Source: Woeseiaceae bacterium
GTDB lineage: Bacteria > Pseudomonadota > Gammaproteobacteria > Steroidobacterales > Woeseiaceae
NCBI GenBank assembly: GCA_028289545.1
Contig: JANQPG010000041.1
Location: 1 to 61,523 of the forward strand
Direction: 5' to 3'
DNA length: 61,523 nt
Shown here: piece after piece, positions 28,631-40,612 of the stretch
Layout of the letters: every line of letters starts with the position of its first letter
Position numbering within the stretch: the stretch's first letter is position 1
Position numbers and translations under genes: made by a program
The notes under the pieces: model-generated
Seen by the model: the letters and a program-made list of their open reading frames with translations, nothing else
Database searches by the model: none
What the model was told of the DNA's origin: nothing

Positions 28631-29899
28631 ATGAGTCTGTTCTCGGAAGCACGCGCCGTCATTGCGGGTGGCGTCAACTCTCCCGTTCGAGCCTTTGCCG
28701 GCGTCGGCGGCGAGCCGGTGTTCTTCAAGAAAGCACACGGCTCCTGGGTCGAGACCGAGGAAGGTCGCCGGCTGATCGATTATGTAGGCTCCTGGGGCCC
28801 GATGATTCACGGCCATACCCACCCCGAGGTGATCAAAGTCGTCTGCGATACGGCAGCCGACGGCTTGAGCTTCGGCGCGCCATGTGTTCTCGAAACGGCC
28901 ATCGCGAACAAAATCACGGCGCTCATGCCGTCGATTGAGAAGGTGCGAATGGTGAGTTCGGGCACCGAGGCTACGATGAGCGCCATTCGCCTCGCCCGCG
29001 GCCATACCGGCCGTGACAAGATCGTCAAGTTCGAGGGCTGCTACCACGGCCATTCCGATTCGCTGCTGATCAAAGCCGGCAGCGGCGCGCTTACGCTCGG
29101 CGTGCCCAGTTCTCCGGGCGTGCCCGCCGGGCTCGCGGAACACACGATTACGCTGTCGTTCAACGACAACGAAGCGGTTCGCGCGGCATTTCGCGAACTG
29201 GGCGGCGAGATCGCCTGCATCATTGTCGAACCGATCGCCGGCAACATGAACTTTGTGCCACCCGCCGACGGCTTTCTCGAGACGCTTCGAGAGGAGTGCG
29301 ACCGCGCCGGTAGCATCCTGATCTTCGACGAAGTCATGACGGGATTCCGCGTCGCCAAAGGCGGCGCGCAGGCCGTGTATGGCGTGCACCCCGATTTGAC
29401 CACACTCGGCAAAATCGTCGGCGGCGGGATGCCGGCGGCCGCGTTTGGCGGCCGGGCCGAGATCATGCGCTCGATTGCTCCGGACGGCCCCGTCTACCAG
29501 GCCGGGACGCTGTCGGGTAACCCCGTGGCCATGGCGGCCGGACTGAAGACGCTCGAGTTGCTCGACACGGAAGATTTCTACGACCGGCTGGGGCGGAGAA
29601 CGCGCGCGCTGGTCGACGGCCTCAAGTCGATCGCAGACGACAGGAACATACCGCTGGCGGTCGAGCAGGAAGGCGGCATGTTCGGTTTTGTGTTTACGGC
29701 GGACGGTCCGGTCAGGCGCTTTGAGCAGATCGCCGCGGCGGACATCGAGCGATTCCGCCGGTTCTTCCACGGCATGTTGACGGAAGGCGTGTATCTGGCG
29801 CCATCAGCTTTCGAAGCAGGGTTTGTGTCCGCCGCACACAGCGGCGAGGACATCGACCGCACGCTCGCGGCGGCCGAAAAGGTCATGGCGACGCTATAG
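28631..29899 (+). CDS. hemL: Glutamate-1-semialdehyde 2,1-aminomutase
   Basis: A PLP enzyme of 422 residues forming 5-aminolevulinate in the C5 tetrapyrrole pathway. Typical segments are the N-terminal [25 protein letters not shown], the [10 protein letters not shown] loop and the PLP Lys in [10 protein letters not shown]. Vitamin B12-dependent ribonucleotide reduction elsewhere in the window is also fed by tetrapyrroles, but no other heme genes are present. It starts with ATG 61 bases after the GumN gene, with GGAG upstream. Confidence 0.95.
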   Translation: MSLFSEARAVIAGGVNSPVRAFAGVGGEPVFFKKAHGSWVETEEGRRLIDYVGSWGPMIHGHTHPEVIKVVCDTAADGLSFGAPCVLETAIANKITALMPSIEKVRMVSSGTEATMSAIRLARGHTGRDKIVKFEGCYHGHSDSLLIKAGSGALTLGVPSSPGVPAGLAEHTITLSFNDNEAVRAAFRELGGEIACIIVEPIAGNMNFVPPADGFLETLREECDRAGSILIFDEVMTGFRVAKGGAQAVYGVHPDLTTLGKIVGGGMPAAAFGGRAEIMRSIAPDGPVYQAGTLSGNPVAMAAGLKTLELLDTEDFYDRLGRRTRALVDGLKSIADDRNIPLAVEQEGGMFGFVFTADGPVRRFEQIAAADIERFRRFFHGMLTEGVYLAPSAFEAGFVSAAHSGEDIDRTLAAAEKVMATL

Positions 29900-30017
29900 T
29901 CCGGCCCGCGCTGCGTGATCGGGCGCCTGTTCTGTTCAGCGCCAACCGGACGCCGAAACAGGTTCTATTGGGTCTGTTTTATAGTGTTCGGCGCCAGTTC
30001 TGACACTTGATGGGTTT

Positions 30018-30605
30018 CTATTGAGTCGGCTTTACGCTATTGAGCACCTGGCTTACGAAGTCCAGGCGCAGCATTGCGTCGTCGCTTGCGAGAAGTTCCT
30101 GCTTCTCTTCGAGCCGGATCGGCAGGATCTCGAGAAAGCGGTTGGCCACCCAACCGGCATCGTCCAGCTGTCTCGGCAGGTTTTCGTAGAGCTTGCCGAG
30201 GTCGTCCAGCACCCCGGCGAGAATTTCCGCAAGCGGTCGAAAATCGTCAGGCAGCGCCATCCTCGGCTCGTCAGGCAACAGCTCGATCTCACCCACGTTG
30301 AGGCCGTCCGCGGCGCGTTCGGCGCTCTGCAATCGGAATCGCTGACCGCCGATTGCGGTTACGCCAAGCAGGCCGTCGCTGCCCTGATAAAAGTCCACAA
30401 TTTTTGCGAGCGTACCGATATCCCAGGTGGATGCTGATCCGCCAGACTCGACACCTTCGCGTATCAGCAGCACGCCAAACGGGGCGTCGTTGCGCATCCG
30501 CTCGCCGATCATGTCGATATATCGGGATTCGAAGATCCGGAGCGGCAGCGGCCCGCCCGGATACAAAACCACATTGAGAGGAAACAAGGGTACCTGCACG
30601 TGCAC
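30018..30605 (-). CDS. LON peptidase substrate-binding domain protein
   Basis: A 195-residue protein consisting only of the LON N-terminal (PUA-like) domain, without the AAA+ or protease parts. The start MHVQVPLFPLNVVLYPGGPL and IFESRYIDMI are characteristic. Such stand-alone proteins may act in substrate selection or as adaptors, but the function is unproven. It is downstream of mpl with a 47-base gap, same strand, and converges on hemL. Confidence 0.87.
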   Translation of the reverse strand: MHVQVPLFPLNVVLYPGGPLPLRIFESRYIDMIGERMRNDAPFGVLLIREGVESGGSASTWDIGTLAKIVDFYQGSDGLLGVTAIGGQRFRLQSAERAADGLNVGEIELLPDEPRMALPDDFRPLAEILAGVLDDLGKLYENLPRQLDDAGWVANRFLEILPIRLEEKQELLASDDAMLRLDFVSQVLNSVKPTQ

Positions 30606-30652
30606 TCCAGCCGGCAGACGACAGCCGCTCCATTATAGGGCGCGTCGCGGGT

Positions 30653-32020
30653 TCATTCGCTCCGAAGGCGCTTCAGAAGCGCCGTCAGCGTTTGCCGCGC
30701 GCCACCAAAACCGCCGTTACTCATGAAGACGACGTGATCGCCGCTGGCCAAGGTCGGCGCCATGCGGTTGACCAGGTCGTCGTAGTCGCTTTCGACAACG
30801 AGCCGCTCGCCAAGTGCCCCTAGAGATGCCGTCAGGGGGTCGCGGATTTCGTCCGTTGCGTACAAGAATACGCTGTCCGCGGACTCCAGCGAATCAGCCA
30901 ACGACTCGTTGTGGTGACCCAGCCTCATCGTGTTCGATCTCGGCTCGAGGGCAACGACGATACGCTGTCCGGGGGCATGCCGCTTGAGTCCTTCCAGGGT
31001 ACGCCGGATGGCCGTCGGGTGATGGGCAAAATCGTCGTACACGGCGATCCCTGAAACCGTTGCGGTACGCTCGAGACGGCGCTTCACGCCCGCAAAACCC
31101 TGCAGGCATGACACGGCCAGCTCGAATTCCACACCCACCGTAACGGCTGCCGCAACCGCGGCCAGCGCGTTCTCGAGGTTGTGCGTGCCGGGCATATTCC
31201 AGCGCACTTCGGCCGACCGGCCGCCGGGCGCCTCGATGCACACGTGCCGATGTCCTTGATCGATAAACGTCGCACGCCAGTCCGCCTCGCCGTCGACGGC
31301 AAAACCGACTACCGGCGTCCAGCAGCCGGCCTCGAGCGTCGTGTCCAAGTTGCGATCGAGAGCGTTACGGATAATGTGGCCTTCGGCAGGGACGGTCCGC
31401 AGAAGCTGGTGGAACTGCCAGTGTATGGCATCGAGATCGCTGTAGATGTCCGCATGGTCGAACTCGAGATTATTCAACACCAGCGTTTGTGGCCGGTAGT
31501 GCACAAACTTGGCCCGCTTATCGAAAAAAGCCGTGTCGTATTCGTCGGCCTCGACAACAAACAGATCGCTGCCCAGACGGGCGGATGTGCCGAAGTTGGC
31601 CGGCACACCCCCGATCAAAAAGCCCGGATCGAGTTTGGCCGCCTCGAGAATCCAGGCGAGGATGCTCGATGTCGTCGTTTTGCCGTGTGTGCCCGCAACC
31701 GCCAGCACGTGTTTGCCGAGAAGCACATTCTCGGCCAGCCAGGCAGGCCCCGAACGGTAGTTGAGCCCTTTGTTGAGCATCGCTTCGACGGCAGGGTTAC
31801 CGCGACTCAAGGCGTTGCCGACGACGACGCAGTCGGGTTCGGGAAAGAACTGACTGTCGTCGTAACCCGAGTGCACTTCGATACCCAGCTCGGCAAGCTG
31901 GGTACTCATCGGCGGATAGACGTTCTGATCACTGCCGGTCACGCGATGACCCGCCGCTTTTGCCAGCGCGGCGACACCGCCCATAAACGTTCCGCAAATG
32001 CCTAGGATGTGTACATGCAT
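30653..32020 (-). CDS. mpl: UDP-N-acetylmuramate:L-alanyl-gamma-D-glutamyl-meso-diaminopimelate ligase
   Basis: Mpl recycles the murein tripeptide by ligating it to UDP-MurNAc. The 455-residue Mur ligase shows the N-terminal HILGICGTFMGGVAALAKAAG, the ATP loop GTHGKTTTSSILAW and the central VVEADEYDTAFFDKRAKFVHYRP, which separates Mpl from MurC. The ATG at 32020 has the conserved start, and an upstream extension was rejected. It is four bases downstream of a small membrane protein gene. Confidence 0.93.
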   Translation of the reverse strand: MHVHILGICGTFMGGVAALAKAAGHRVTGSDQNVYPPMSTQLAELGIEVHSGYDDSQFFPEPDCVVVGNALSRGNPAVEAMLNKGLNYRSGPAWLAENVLLGKHVLAVAGTHGKTTTSSILAWILEAAKLDPGFLIGGVPANFGTSARLGSDLFVVEADEYDTAFFDKRAKFVHYRPQTLVLNNLEFDHADIYSDLDAIHWQFHQLLRTVPAEGHIIRNALDRNLDTTLEAGCWTPVVGFAVDGEADWRATFIDQGHRHVCIEAPGGRSAEVRWNMPGTHNLENALAAVAAAVTVGVEFELAVSCLQGFAGVKRRLERTATVSGIAVYDDFAHHPTAIRRTLEGLKRHAPGQRIVVALEPRSNTMRLGHHNESLADSLESADSVFLYATDEIRDPLTASLGALGERLVVESDYDDLVNRMAPTLASGDHVVFMSNGGFGGARQTLTALLKRLRSE

Positions 32021-32024
32021 CGAT

Positions 32025-32570
32025 CTACGCCAGGGACTGAGAGACGGCAATCCGGGCCACAAACACGGCCACGGAAATCAACACTCCGACGATCGCCTTG
32101 ACGCCGAGCGCCGCCGCAAGGATGTAGCCTTTGACAAAGACGGCCCACAAGAGCAGCAGATCGCGCACGAGCAGATTGCCGCCGTTGTTGAACAGTATCG
32201 ACAACAGATCCGTCAGTATCTGGCCGAGCATAATCACGGCGCCCGCCCCCACGATGGCAGACAGCGCCTGCAGTATCCGATCCGACCGCCCCGCCGCCGA
32301 GATGATGACGGTAAACAAACCGAGACTCGCCAGCCAGCCCGCAACGTCTCGACCCAGCCCGGCAAACGAAAGCTCGGGCCGAATCATCATCGTCAGCAGG
32401 ATGCCGCCAAACCAGAGCGTCACGGTCGCGTACAGAACCAGCCATGATTTGGGCAGGTCTTGCGGACCGCGCCGCAGCAACGCGATATCGAAGAGGGTCT
32501 GTATTAGCTTAAGCAAGGCGGTTTGAACAAAGCGGTGGAGGCGGCGCAAACGCCAAGGCGAGATCGTCAC
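32025..32570 (-). CDS. Uncharacterised inner membrane protein between mpl and rnd
   Basis: A membrane protein of about 181 residues with four or five hydrophobic segments. Its N-terminal block contains LFDIALLRRGPQDLPKSW, a pattern I associate with a conserved but unnamed gammaproteobacterial family (from memory, not searched). No catalytic motif was seen. The start is ambiguous: GTG at 32570, TTG at 32606, or a TTG nearer the conserved block. It is divergent from rnd and followed immediately by mpl, suggesting cotranscription with the recycling ligase. Confidence 0.7.
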   Translation of the reverse strand: MTISPWRLRRLHRFVQTALLKLIQTLFDIALLRRGPQDLPKSWLVLYATVTLWFGGILLTMMIRPELSFAGLGRDVAGWLASLGLFTVIISAAGRSDRILQALSAIVGAGAVIMLGQILTDLLSILFNNGGNLLVRDLLLLWAVFVKGYILAAALGVKAIVGVLISVAVFVARIAVSQSLA

Positions 32571-32618
32571 GCGATCATCGCATGTTAACCTCTCCGAAAA
32601 CACCAAGACTGCCTGCCA

Positions 32619-33698
32619 ATGAGTTCATTTACCCTGATGCCGAAAGCAGCCGATGCGCTGCCTGGCCTTCAAGGCTGCCGCGAAGTCGGCATCGACACCG
32701 AGTTTATGCGCGAACGCACGTTTTTTGCGGAATTGTGCTTACTGCAGGTGGCCGCCGGTGAGCAGCTGTTATGCGTCGACCCGCTGCTGGACGACGAGCA
32801 GGACAGCCTGTGGCAGCGGCTGTCCGAACTCGAGTGGGTGGTCCACTCGGCCCGCCAGGACCTCGAGGTGATCTACCAGACTGCGGGCGTGCTCCCGAAA
32901 ACGCTGTTCGACACGCAGGTTGCCGCTGCTCTCGCCGGTCACCAGCCGCAGATTGGCTACGCCGGGCTTGTGAAACTCCTGTTTGGCGTCGAATTGCCGA
33001 AAACGCACACTCGCGCCAATTGGGCAAAACGGCCGCTTGAGGAGAAGCTGCTCAAATATGCGGCGGAGGACGTCGAGTACCTGTTGCCGGCACGCGAACG
33101 GCTTGCCGAAACGCTCGACGGGCTCGGTCGACTCGACTGGGCCATTGCCGACTCGAAGCTGCTGCTGGATACCTCGCTGTACACGGCAGACCCGACAACC
33201 GCCATCGACAGACTCAAGGGCGCCCGCGGTTTCCGCGGCCGTCGGCGGAATGCCGCGGCGCTCCTCGCCAGCTGGCGGGAACGGCGCGCTATTGATCGCA
33301 ACAAACCGCGACAGTGGATACTCAAGGACAGTGTGCTCCTCGATATTGCCTACAAGCTGCCGAAGTCGCGGACGCAGCTCAAGGGAATCGAGGATTTGCC
33401 ACCCGCGGTCTTGAAGCGGTCGGGGGACGAGCTCATCGAACTCGTCGGGCAGTCGGATCGAGACGACGGCGGTTACCGCCCACCCGCCGCGCCCGACGAG
33501 GCGCAAAAAGCGCTGCTCGGCAAAATGCAGGCTCGGGTGGCGGCTGTCGCGGGAGAACTTGGCCTCACCAGCGAAGTGATCGCCTCAAAGAAGGAGCTCT
33601 CCGCCGCCGTCATGCTGGGTAAGCCGGATTCGCGGGTCTTTCAGAGCTGGCGCAAGCCGCTGATCGGCGACGAACTCCGCAGCATGCTCGAGCGCTAG
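32619..33698 (+). CDS. rnd: Ribonuclease D
   Basis: A 359-residue 3'-5' exoribonuclease involved in tRNA 3' maturation. The DEDDy residues appear in DTEFMRE, HSARQDLEVI and YAAEDVEYL, and one or two HRDC domains follow in the C-terminal half. An ATG starts at 32619. It is divergent from the membrane protein gene with a short shared promoter region, and convergent with adk. Confidence 0.94.
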   Translation: MSSFTLMPKAADALPGLQGCREVGIDTEFMRERTFFAELCLLQVAAGEQLLCVDPLLDDEQDSLWQRLSELEWVVHSARQDLEVIYQTAGVLPKTLFDTQVAAALAGHQPQIGYAGLVKLLFGVELPKTHTRANWAKRPLEEKLLKYAAEDVEYLLPARERLAETLDGLGRLDWAIADSKLLLDTSLYTADPTTAIDRLKGARGFRGRRRNAAALLASWRERRAIDRNKPRQWILKDSVLLDIAYKLPKSRTQLKGIEDLPPAVLKRSGDELIELVGQSDRDDGGYRPPAAPDEAQKALLGKMQARVAAVAGELGLTSEVIASKKELSAAVMLGKPDSRVFQSWRKPLIGDELRSMLER

Positions 33699-33739
33699 GC
33701 GTTGCGCCAGGCGTTGACTGGCGCCGTGACGGCGCCGCG

Positions 33740-34381
33740 CTACGTAATCGCGGCAACCAGGCGCTCGTAGACCTCGTCGATGCTGCCTTCGGCGTCCACG
33801 GTTTTGAGGCGGCCGCGCTTCTCGTAAAACGCAATCAGCGGCTCGGTCTGTTCGCGATAGACCGCGAGCCGGTTGCCGATCGTCTCTTCGTTGTCGTCTT
33901 CGCGCTGAACCAGCTCGCCGCCCCGATCGATCACGGCGTCGAGGTCCGCCTGCGGCGAGTAGTGAACGTTCAGGAGTTTGCCGGTCTTGGAACAAGTCCG
34001 ACGGCCGGTCAGACGCTTCATGAGTATGTCGAAATCGACTTCCATGAGCACAGCCGCGTCGAGAGGCGTGCCGAGCTGGTCGAGTAATTCCTGGAGATCC
34101 AGCGCCTGCTGCACCGTGCGCGGGAAACCGTCGAGTATGAACCCGTCAGCCGCGTCGCTCGCGCTCAGGCGCTCGGAAATGATGCCGAGCATGACGTCGT
34201 CGGGTACGAGATTGCCGGCGTCCATGATTGCCTTGGCCTTCTGGCCAAACCGCGTGCCTTCGCTCACGGCCGCACGCAACATGTCGCCGGTCGAGATCTG
34301 CGGAATATTGCGCTCCGCCATGAGTTTCTTGGCCTGGGTTCCCTTGCCGGAACCGGGTGCTCCGAGCAGTACGATACGCAT
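33740..34381 (-). CDS. adk: Adenylate kinase
   Basis: A 213-residue long-form adenylate kinase interconverting ATP, ADP and AMP. The P-loop is LGAPGSGKGTQ, the AMP site is QISTGDMLRAA, and FILDGFPRTVQQA and GRRTC follow. The LID domain begins with Cys in GRRTCSKTGKLL where most gram-negative enzymes have His or Val, but no full four-Cys zinc site is visible. It is divergent from the phosphofructokinase gene. Confidence 0.95.
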   Translation of the reverse strand: MRIVLLGAPGSGKGTQAKKLMAERNIPQISTGDMLRAAVSEGTRFGQKAKAIMDAGNLVPDDVMLGIISERLSASDAADGFILDGFPRTVQQALDLQELLDQLGTPLDAAVLMEVDFDILMKRLTGRRTCSKTGKLLNVHYSPQADLDAVIDRGGELVQREDDNEETIGNRLAVYREQTEPLIAFYEKRGRLKTVDAEGSIDEVYERLVAAIT

Positions 34382-34605
34382 GAGGTTCTACGCTCTCTTG
34401 TTGAGGAATTGGACGATCTGCCGGCAGGCAGGCCGTCGAACGCTACCGGCTACACTCGCTTACGTCAATCTCGGACGATACTGCCGCCGTCAGCCCGATG
34501 GTCGGATCGATCCCGAACGACCCGCGAGCGGTTGCCGCTCCACCATGATCCGCCGCGCGCATTGCGTTATCCTCGCGGCCACCCGCACAACCATCCGGAG
34601 AAAAC

Positions 34606-35868
34606 ATGTCTGCCAGGAACGCGTTCTATGCTCAGTCCGGCGGCGTCACCGCCGTCATCAACGCCAGCGCCGCGGGCGTGATCGAAACCGCCCGGAAACA
34701 CCCGAAGCAGATCGCCAATGTGTATGCCGGCAGGAACGGCATCATCGGTGCGCTCACGGAGGACATGATCGATACCAACCGCGAATCGGCAGCAAGCATC
34801 GAGGCGCTCAAATACACGCCGGGCGGCGCCTTCGGTTCGGCTCGCTACAAGCTCAAGAGCCTTGAGGAAAACCGCGCCGAGTACGAGCGCCTGATCGAGG
34901 TGTTCAAGGCCCATGACATCGGCTACTTCTTCTACAACGGCGGCAACGACTCCATGGACACGGCGCACAAGGTGTCGCAACTTGCGAAGAAAATGAAGTT
35001 TCCGCTGACCTGTCTCGGCATTCCGAAGACCGTGGACAACGACCTGCCGGTGACCGACAACTGCCCGGGCTTCGGCTCGGTGGCCAAGTACGTGGCCGTG
35101 TCCACGCAGGAAGCCGCTCTCGACGTGCTGTCGATGGCAAAAACCTCCACCAAGGTCTTCATCCTCGAGGTCATGGGCCGCCATGCGGGCTGGATTGCCG
35201 CCGCTGGCGGTCTCGCGGGGCGCGAGCCGGGCGATGCGCCGCACATCATCCTGCTGCCCGAAGTGCCCTTCGACGAAAAGGCGTTCCTGGCGCGGGTCAG
35301 GCAGTGCGTCGAGGACTATGATTATTGTGTTGTGGTCGTCAGCGAGGGTGCTGCCTATCCGGACGGCCGTTTCCTCGCCGAAGCCGGGACTCGCGACGCC
35401 TTCGGCCACGCGCAGCTGGGCGGTGTTGCGCCCGTTGTCGCCAACATGGTGCGCAGCAAGCTCGGCTACAAGTACCACTACGCCATTGCCGACTACCTGC
35501 AGCGCTCCGCCCGGCACATTGCCTCGGCGACCGACGTCAAACAGGCCTACGCCGTCGGCAAAGCCGCTGTCCAGTTTGCCCTCGAGGGCAAAACCGCCGT
35601 GATGCCCGTCATCAAGCGCACGTCGGACGCCCCGTATCGCTGGCGTATCGAGTCCGCGGCGCTATCCCGTATTGCGAACAAGGAAAAAATGCTGCCGAAG
35701 CGCTATATCGCGAAGGATGGCTTCGGGATCACGGAAGCCTGCCGGCGGTATCTCGAGCCTCTCATTCGCGGCGAAGATTATCCCCCTTACATCAAAGGCT
35801 TACCGAAGACGGCGAAGCTCAAGAACGTACCGGTAAAGCCACGGCTGAACACAAAATTTGTGGTATGA
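34606..35868 (+). CDS. pfp: 6-phosphofructokinase, PPi-dependent type
   Basis: A 420-residue phosphofructokinase with the usual FYAQSGGVTAVINAS start. Two residues indicate diphosphate rather than ATP: Asp115 in NGGNDS (ATP enzymes have Gly there) and Lys141 in PKTVDND (ATP enzymes have PGTIDND). PPi-PFK works reversibly, serving both glycolysis and gluconeogenesis. It lies 272 bases upstream of, and codirectional with, the pyrophosphatase pump hppA, so both draw on the same PPi pool. The paired arrangement is known in methanotrophs. Confidence 0.9.
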   Translation: MSARNAFYAQSGGVTAVINASAAGVIETARKHPKQIANVYAGRNGIIGALTEDMIDTNRESAASIEALKYTPGGAFGSARYKLKSLEENRAEYERLIEVFKAHDIGYFFYNGGNDSMDTAHKVSQLAKKMKFPLTCLGIPKTVDNDLPVTDNCPGFGSVAKYVAVSTQEAALDVLSMAKTSTKVFILEVMGRHAGWIAAAGGLAGREPGDAPHIILLPEVPFDEKAFLARVRQCVEDYDYCVVVVSEGAAYPDGRFLAEAGTRDAFGHAQLGGVAPVVANMVRSKLGYKYHYAIADYLQRSARHIASATDVKQAYAVGKAAVQFALEGKTAVMPVIKRTSDAPYRWRIESAALSRIANKEKMLPKRYIAKDGFGITEACRRYLEPLIRGEDYPPYIKGLPKTAKLKNVPVKPRLNTKFVV

Positions 35869-36140
35869 TGCGCGCCGCTGCGGCGAGCCGGGCACAAAAC
35901 CCGTGACCGATTCGCCGGGCAGCGCGGCATCACAAGAATTCCGGCGGCCATCCTCACGGTGAAGCGCAGGTGCCGCGTCGCCCGGGTCGTTACCGACTGG
36001 CGGCGGCGTCATTTGGGGAAATCAACCACTAATCAAAATGCAGCAAACTTAAGTCTTGCGAGCAGACCCATATAGGGGAGCCGCCGGACGCTTCCAGATC
36101 TGCGCACAAAAAAGAACATGCATTTTCAGGAGACTTACGG

Positions 36141-38183
<2,043 letters not shown>

Positions 38184-38208
38184 CAGCGTCAGGGCCTTCA
38201 AAGAAGCG

Positions 38209-38240
38209 AGGCCGCCCGGGATTCCCGGGCGGCCTTTTTT
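38209..38240 (+). terminator. Rho-independent terminator after hppA
   Basis: AGGCCGCCCGGG (38209-38220) pairs with CCCGGGCGGCCT (38224-38235) with a three-base loop, then a T run to 38240. It lies between convergent genes and blocks read-through into the GGDEF-EAL gene. The reverse strand lacks an equivalent U tract. Confidence 0.92.
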
Positions 38241-38278
38241 GTTCCCGACCGGCGCACCGGCCAGAACCTAGGCCTGAC

Positions 38279-40612
38279 TCAGGAACTCAGGTTCCGATAG
38301 GTGCCCGTTGCCGAGGTGCCCTGTCCCAACGCCGCCGGCGCATCGATGAAGTTGCCCTGCACAAAGTCGACGCCAACGTCGCGCAGCCAGTCGAAGTCCT
38401 CCTGCTGTTCGACCTGCTCGGCAACCACGCGGAACTCCATGGTGCGCGCCAGTTTGATCATTGCGGCCACCATTTCCTGATTGACCAGATCGGACTGCAG
38501 GTTACGTGTGTAGGTGCCGTCGATCTTAAGGTAGTCGATCGGCAGGTGCTTGAGGCTCGAAAACGAGCCCAGCCCGCTGCCGAAGTCGTCGAGCGAGAAC
38601 TCGCAGCCGATGCCGTGCAGCACCTCGATGAAACGCTGCGCATGCTGGACGTTCGAAAGTATTGCCTGCTCCGTCACCTCGAAGCAGATCGCGGTCGGCA
38701 CAATCCCGGTGCGATCGAGCGCTTCGACGACAAAGCTCAAGAACGCCTCGTCACCCAAGGTCTGGCCGGAAATATTGATCGCCACGCTGCGCATGCCGGG
38801 CAGCTTGATCTCGCCGCTCGAAATGGCCGCCAGGGTGGCGTTGATCACCCAGCGATCGATCTGCGGCATTAGCTGATAGCGATCGGCCGGGCGCAGGAAT
38901 TCAGCCGAGTCGCCGATTTTGCCGCGTTCGTCCGGCAGCCGAATGAGCACCTCGGCGGACGGGCCCGAATCCGGCCGTTCGTTCATCGACAATATCGGCT
39001 GCACCGCCAGCTCGAAGCTGTCCTCGTGCAGGGCCGACTGCAGTTCACGTAGCCACTGGATATCGCCGCGTTCGCGGGCGACGGCCTCGTCGCGCGCGGA
39101 GTACACGTGCACCTGGCCCCGCCCCTGCTGCTTCGCGACGTAGCACGCCGAATCCGCGGCACTCATGACGTCCTGCAGTGAGCCGCTGACATGACTGATT
39201 TCGACCAGGCCGATGGAAATGCCGATGTTGAAGATCTTGTCCTTCCACACGAAGCGGTAGGCCGCAATGGCGTTGCAGATGTCCTGGGCGATCTGCCGCG
39301 CCTTGTCGATGGGGCAGCCGATCAGCAGCGCGCCAAATTCGTCTCCGCCGAGGCGCCCGACGTAGTCCGAGTCCCGCACCTCGTCCTTGATCAGGGTGGC
39401 CACCTCGCGCAGCATATTGTCACCCGCCAGGTGCCCGCAGCTGTCGTTGACGGCTTTGAAGCGATCGAGATCCATGTAGAACAACATGTGCACGGCCTCT
39501 TCGGCATGAGCCGTGTCCATTGCCTCGTCGAGGCGCCGTTCAAACTCGCGGCGGTTGATCAGGCCGGTCAACGGATCGTGCGTGGCCTGATAGCTCATCT
39601 GCCGGGTCAGCCCGCGAAGCTCGCTGACGTCGTGGATGACCATGACGGTGCCCACGATGCTGCTACCCGGACCGCGCACGGGTGAGGCCGTCAGCTCGAC
39701 ACTGTGCTCGTGCTCGCCGTCCTGGGTAACAAGTACCGCGCGGCGGCCCATGTTGACGCGCCTGCGCATTGCGAGACAGCGCTCGACGGGATCGCCCAGC
39801 GAGCGCCGATCGGCGTCGTCGACGAGCTTGAACAGCTCTCCGATCCGGTGACCCGCGGCGTCGTCGCGATTGGTGCCGATCAGCGCTTCCGCGGCACGAT
39901 TCATGTAATCGATTCGCCCGTCATTGTCGGTCGTGATAACCCCCTCGGAAATCGACTCCAGCGTGTACTGGGCCTGCCGCTTGCTGCGGCTCAACGACAC
40001 TTCGAGGCTCTTTCGATGGCTGACGTCCCGCGCCACGGTCAGGACGGCCCGGCGTCCCTGAAATTCGATGCTCGAACTCTGCGCCTCGACCCACAGGCCG
40101 GACTCGTTACCGTTGATCAGCTGAATCTCGAGCCGGCGCGGAGCCGTTTGTCCCGCCATGCGCTTGGCCAGCGTCTTGCGAAACAGGGCCCGGTACGCCG
40201 GCTTGACGAGATCCGCAACCTCGCGGCCAATGAGCTGTTCGGGCTCCAGGCCCACGAGCCCGGCAGCCGGCAGGTTGGCGAGCATGATCTTCTCGTCGTG
40301 GATCAGCACAATTTCCGGCAGGGTTCGCGCAAAATCCCGAAACAGGCGATCGCGCCCCTGAATCTTCTGGTCGCGCTCGCCGAGCGCGTCGAACAGGCGG
40401 TTGATCGTTTCGGCCAGTCGCGCCGTCGCCGGGTCTTTGGGCACGCTGAGGCGTCGTCCCACGGATGCGTCCCGGGACGCGGCCAACAACTCGTCGTTCA
40501 AGCGCCGAACGCGCTCCGCCATGCGCGCGCGGCCGCGCCACAAAATGCCGGCGCCAACCAGGGTCAAGAGCAGCGCAAAAGCCAGCAGCGTCGTAATGAA
40601 CGTGGCGGGCAT
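38279..40612 (-). CDS. PAS-GGDEF-EAL cyclic-di-GMP signalling protein
   Basis: A 777-residue protein with an N-terminal membrane helix (4-26), a short coiled region, two PAS domains (about 95-210 and 215-335), GGDEF and EAL. GGDEF is intact at 422-426 with an upstream RDSD inhibitory site, so it probably makes or binds c-di-GMP. The EAL signature is EVL at 554-556, and other phosphodiesterase residues (FEVTEQ, DDFGSG, KIDG) are retained, so phosphodiesterase activity is plausible. The signal sensed is unknown. It is convergent with hppA. Confidence 0.92.
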   Translation of the reverse strand: MPATFITTLLAFALLLTLVGAGILWRGRARMAERVRRLNDELLAASRDASVGRRLSVPKDPATARLAETINRLFDALGERDQKIQGRDRLFRDFARTLPEIVLIHDEKIMLANLPAAGLVGLEPEQLIGREVADLVKPAYRALFRKTLAKRMAGQTAPRRLEIQLINGNESGLWVEAQSSSIEFQGRRAVLTVARDVSHRKSLEVSLSRSKRQAQYTLESISEGVITTDNDGRIDYMNRAAEALIGTNRDDAAGHRIGELFKLVDDADRRSLGDPVERCLAMRRRVNMGRRAVLVTQDGEHEHSVELTASPVRGPGSSIVGTVMVIHDVSELRGLTRQMSYQATHDPLTGLINRREFERRLDEAMDTAHAEEAVHMLFYMDLDRFKAVNDSCGHLAGDNMLREVATLIKDEVRDSDYVGRLGGDEFGALLIGCPIDKARQIAQDICNAIAAYRFVWKDKIFNIGISIGLVEISHVSGSLQDVMSAADSACYVAKQQGRGQVHVYSARDEAVARERGDIQWLRELQSALHEDSFELAVQPILSMNERPDSGPSAEVLIRLPDERGKIGDSAEFLRPADRYQLMPQIDRWVINATLAAISSGEIKLPGMRSVAINISGQTLGDEAFLSFVVEALDRTGIVPTAICFEVTEQAILSNVQHAQRFIEVLHGIGCEFSLDDFGSGLGSFSSLKHLPIDYLKIDGTYTRNLQSDLVNQEMVAAMIKLARTMEFRVVAEQVEQQEDFDWLRDVGVDFVQGNFIDAPAALGQGTSATGTYRNLSS

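Noticed and set aside
28523..29770. Open frame of 415 codons on the minus strand opposite hemL
   Set aside because: It has no conserved motifs and a composition of basic and acidic residues typical of antisense frames. hemL is certain on the other strand.
33720..33736. GGCGCC inverted pair between rnd and adk as a terminator
   Set aside because: The stem is only six bases with no T run on either strand. It is too weak to claim.
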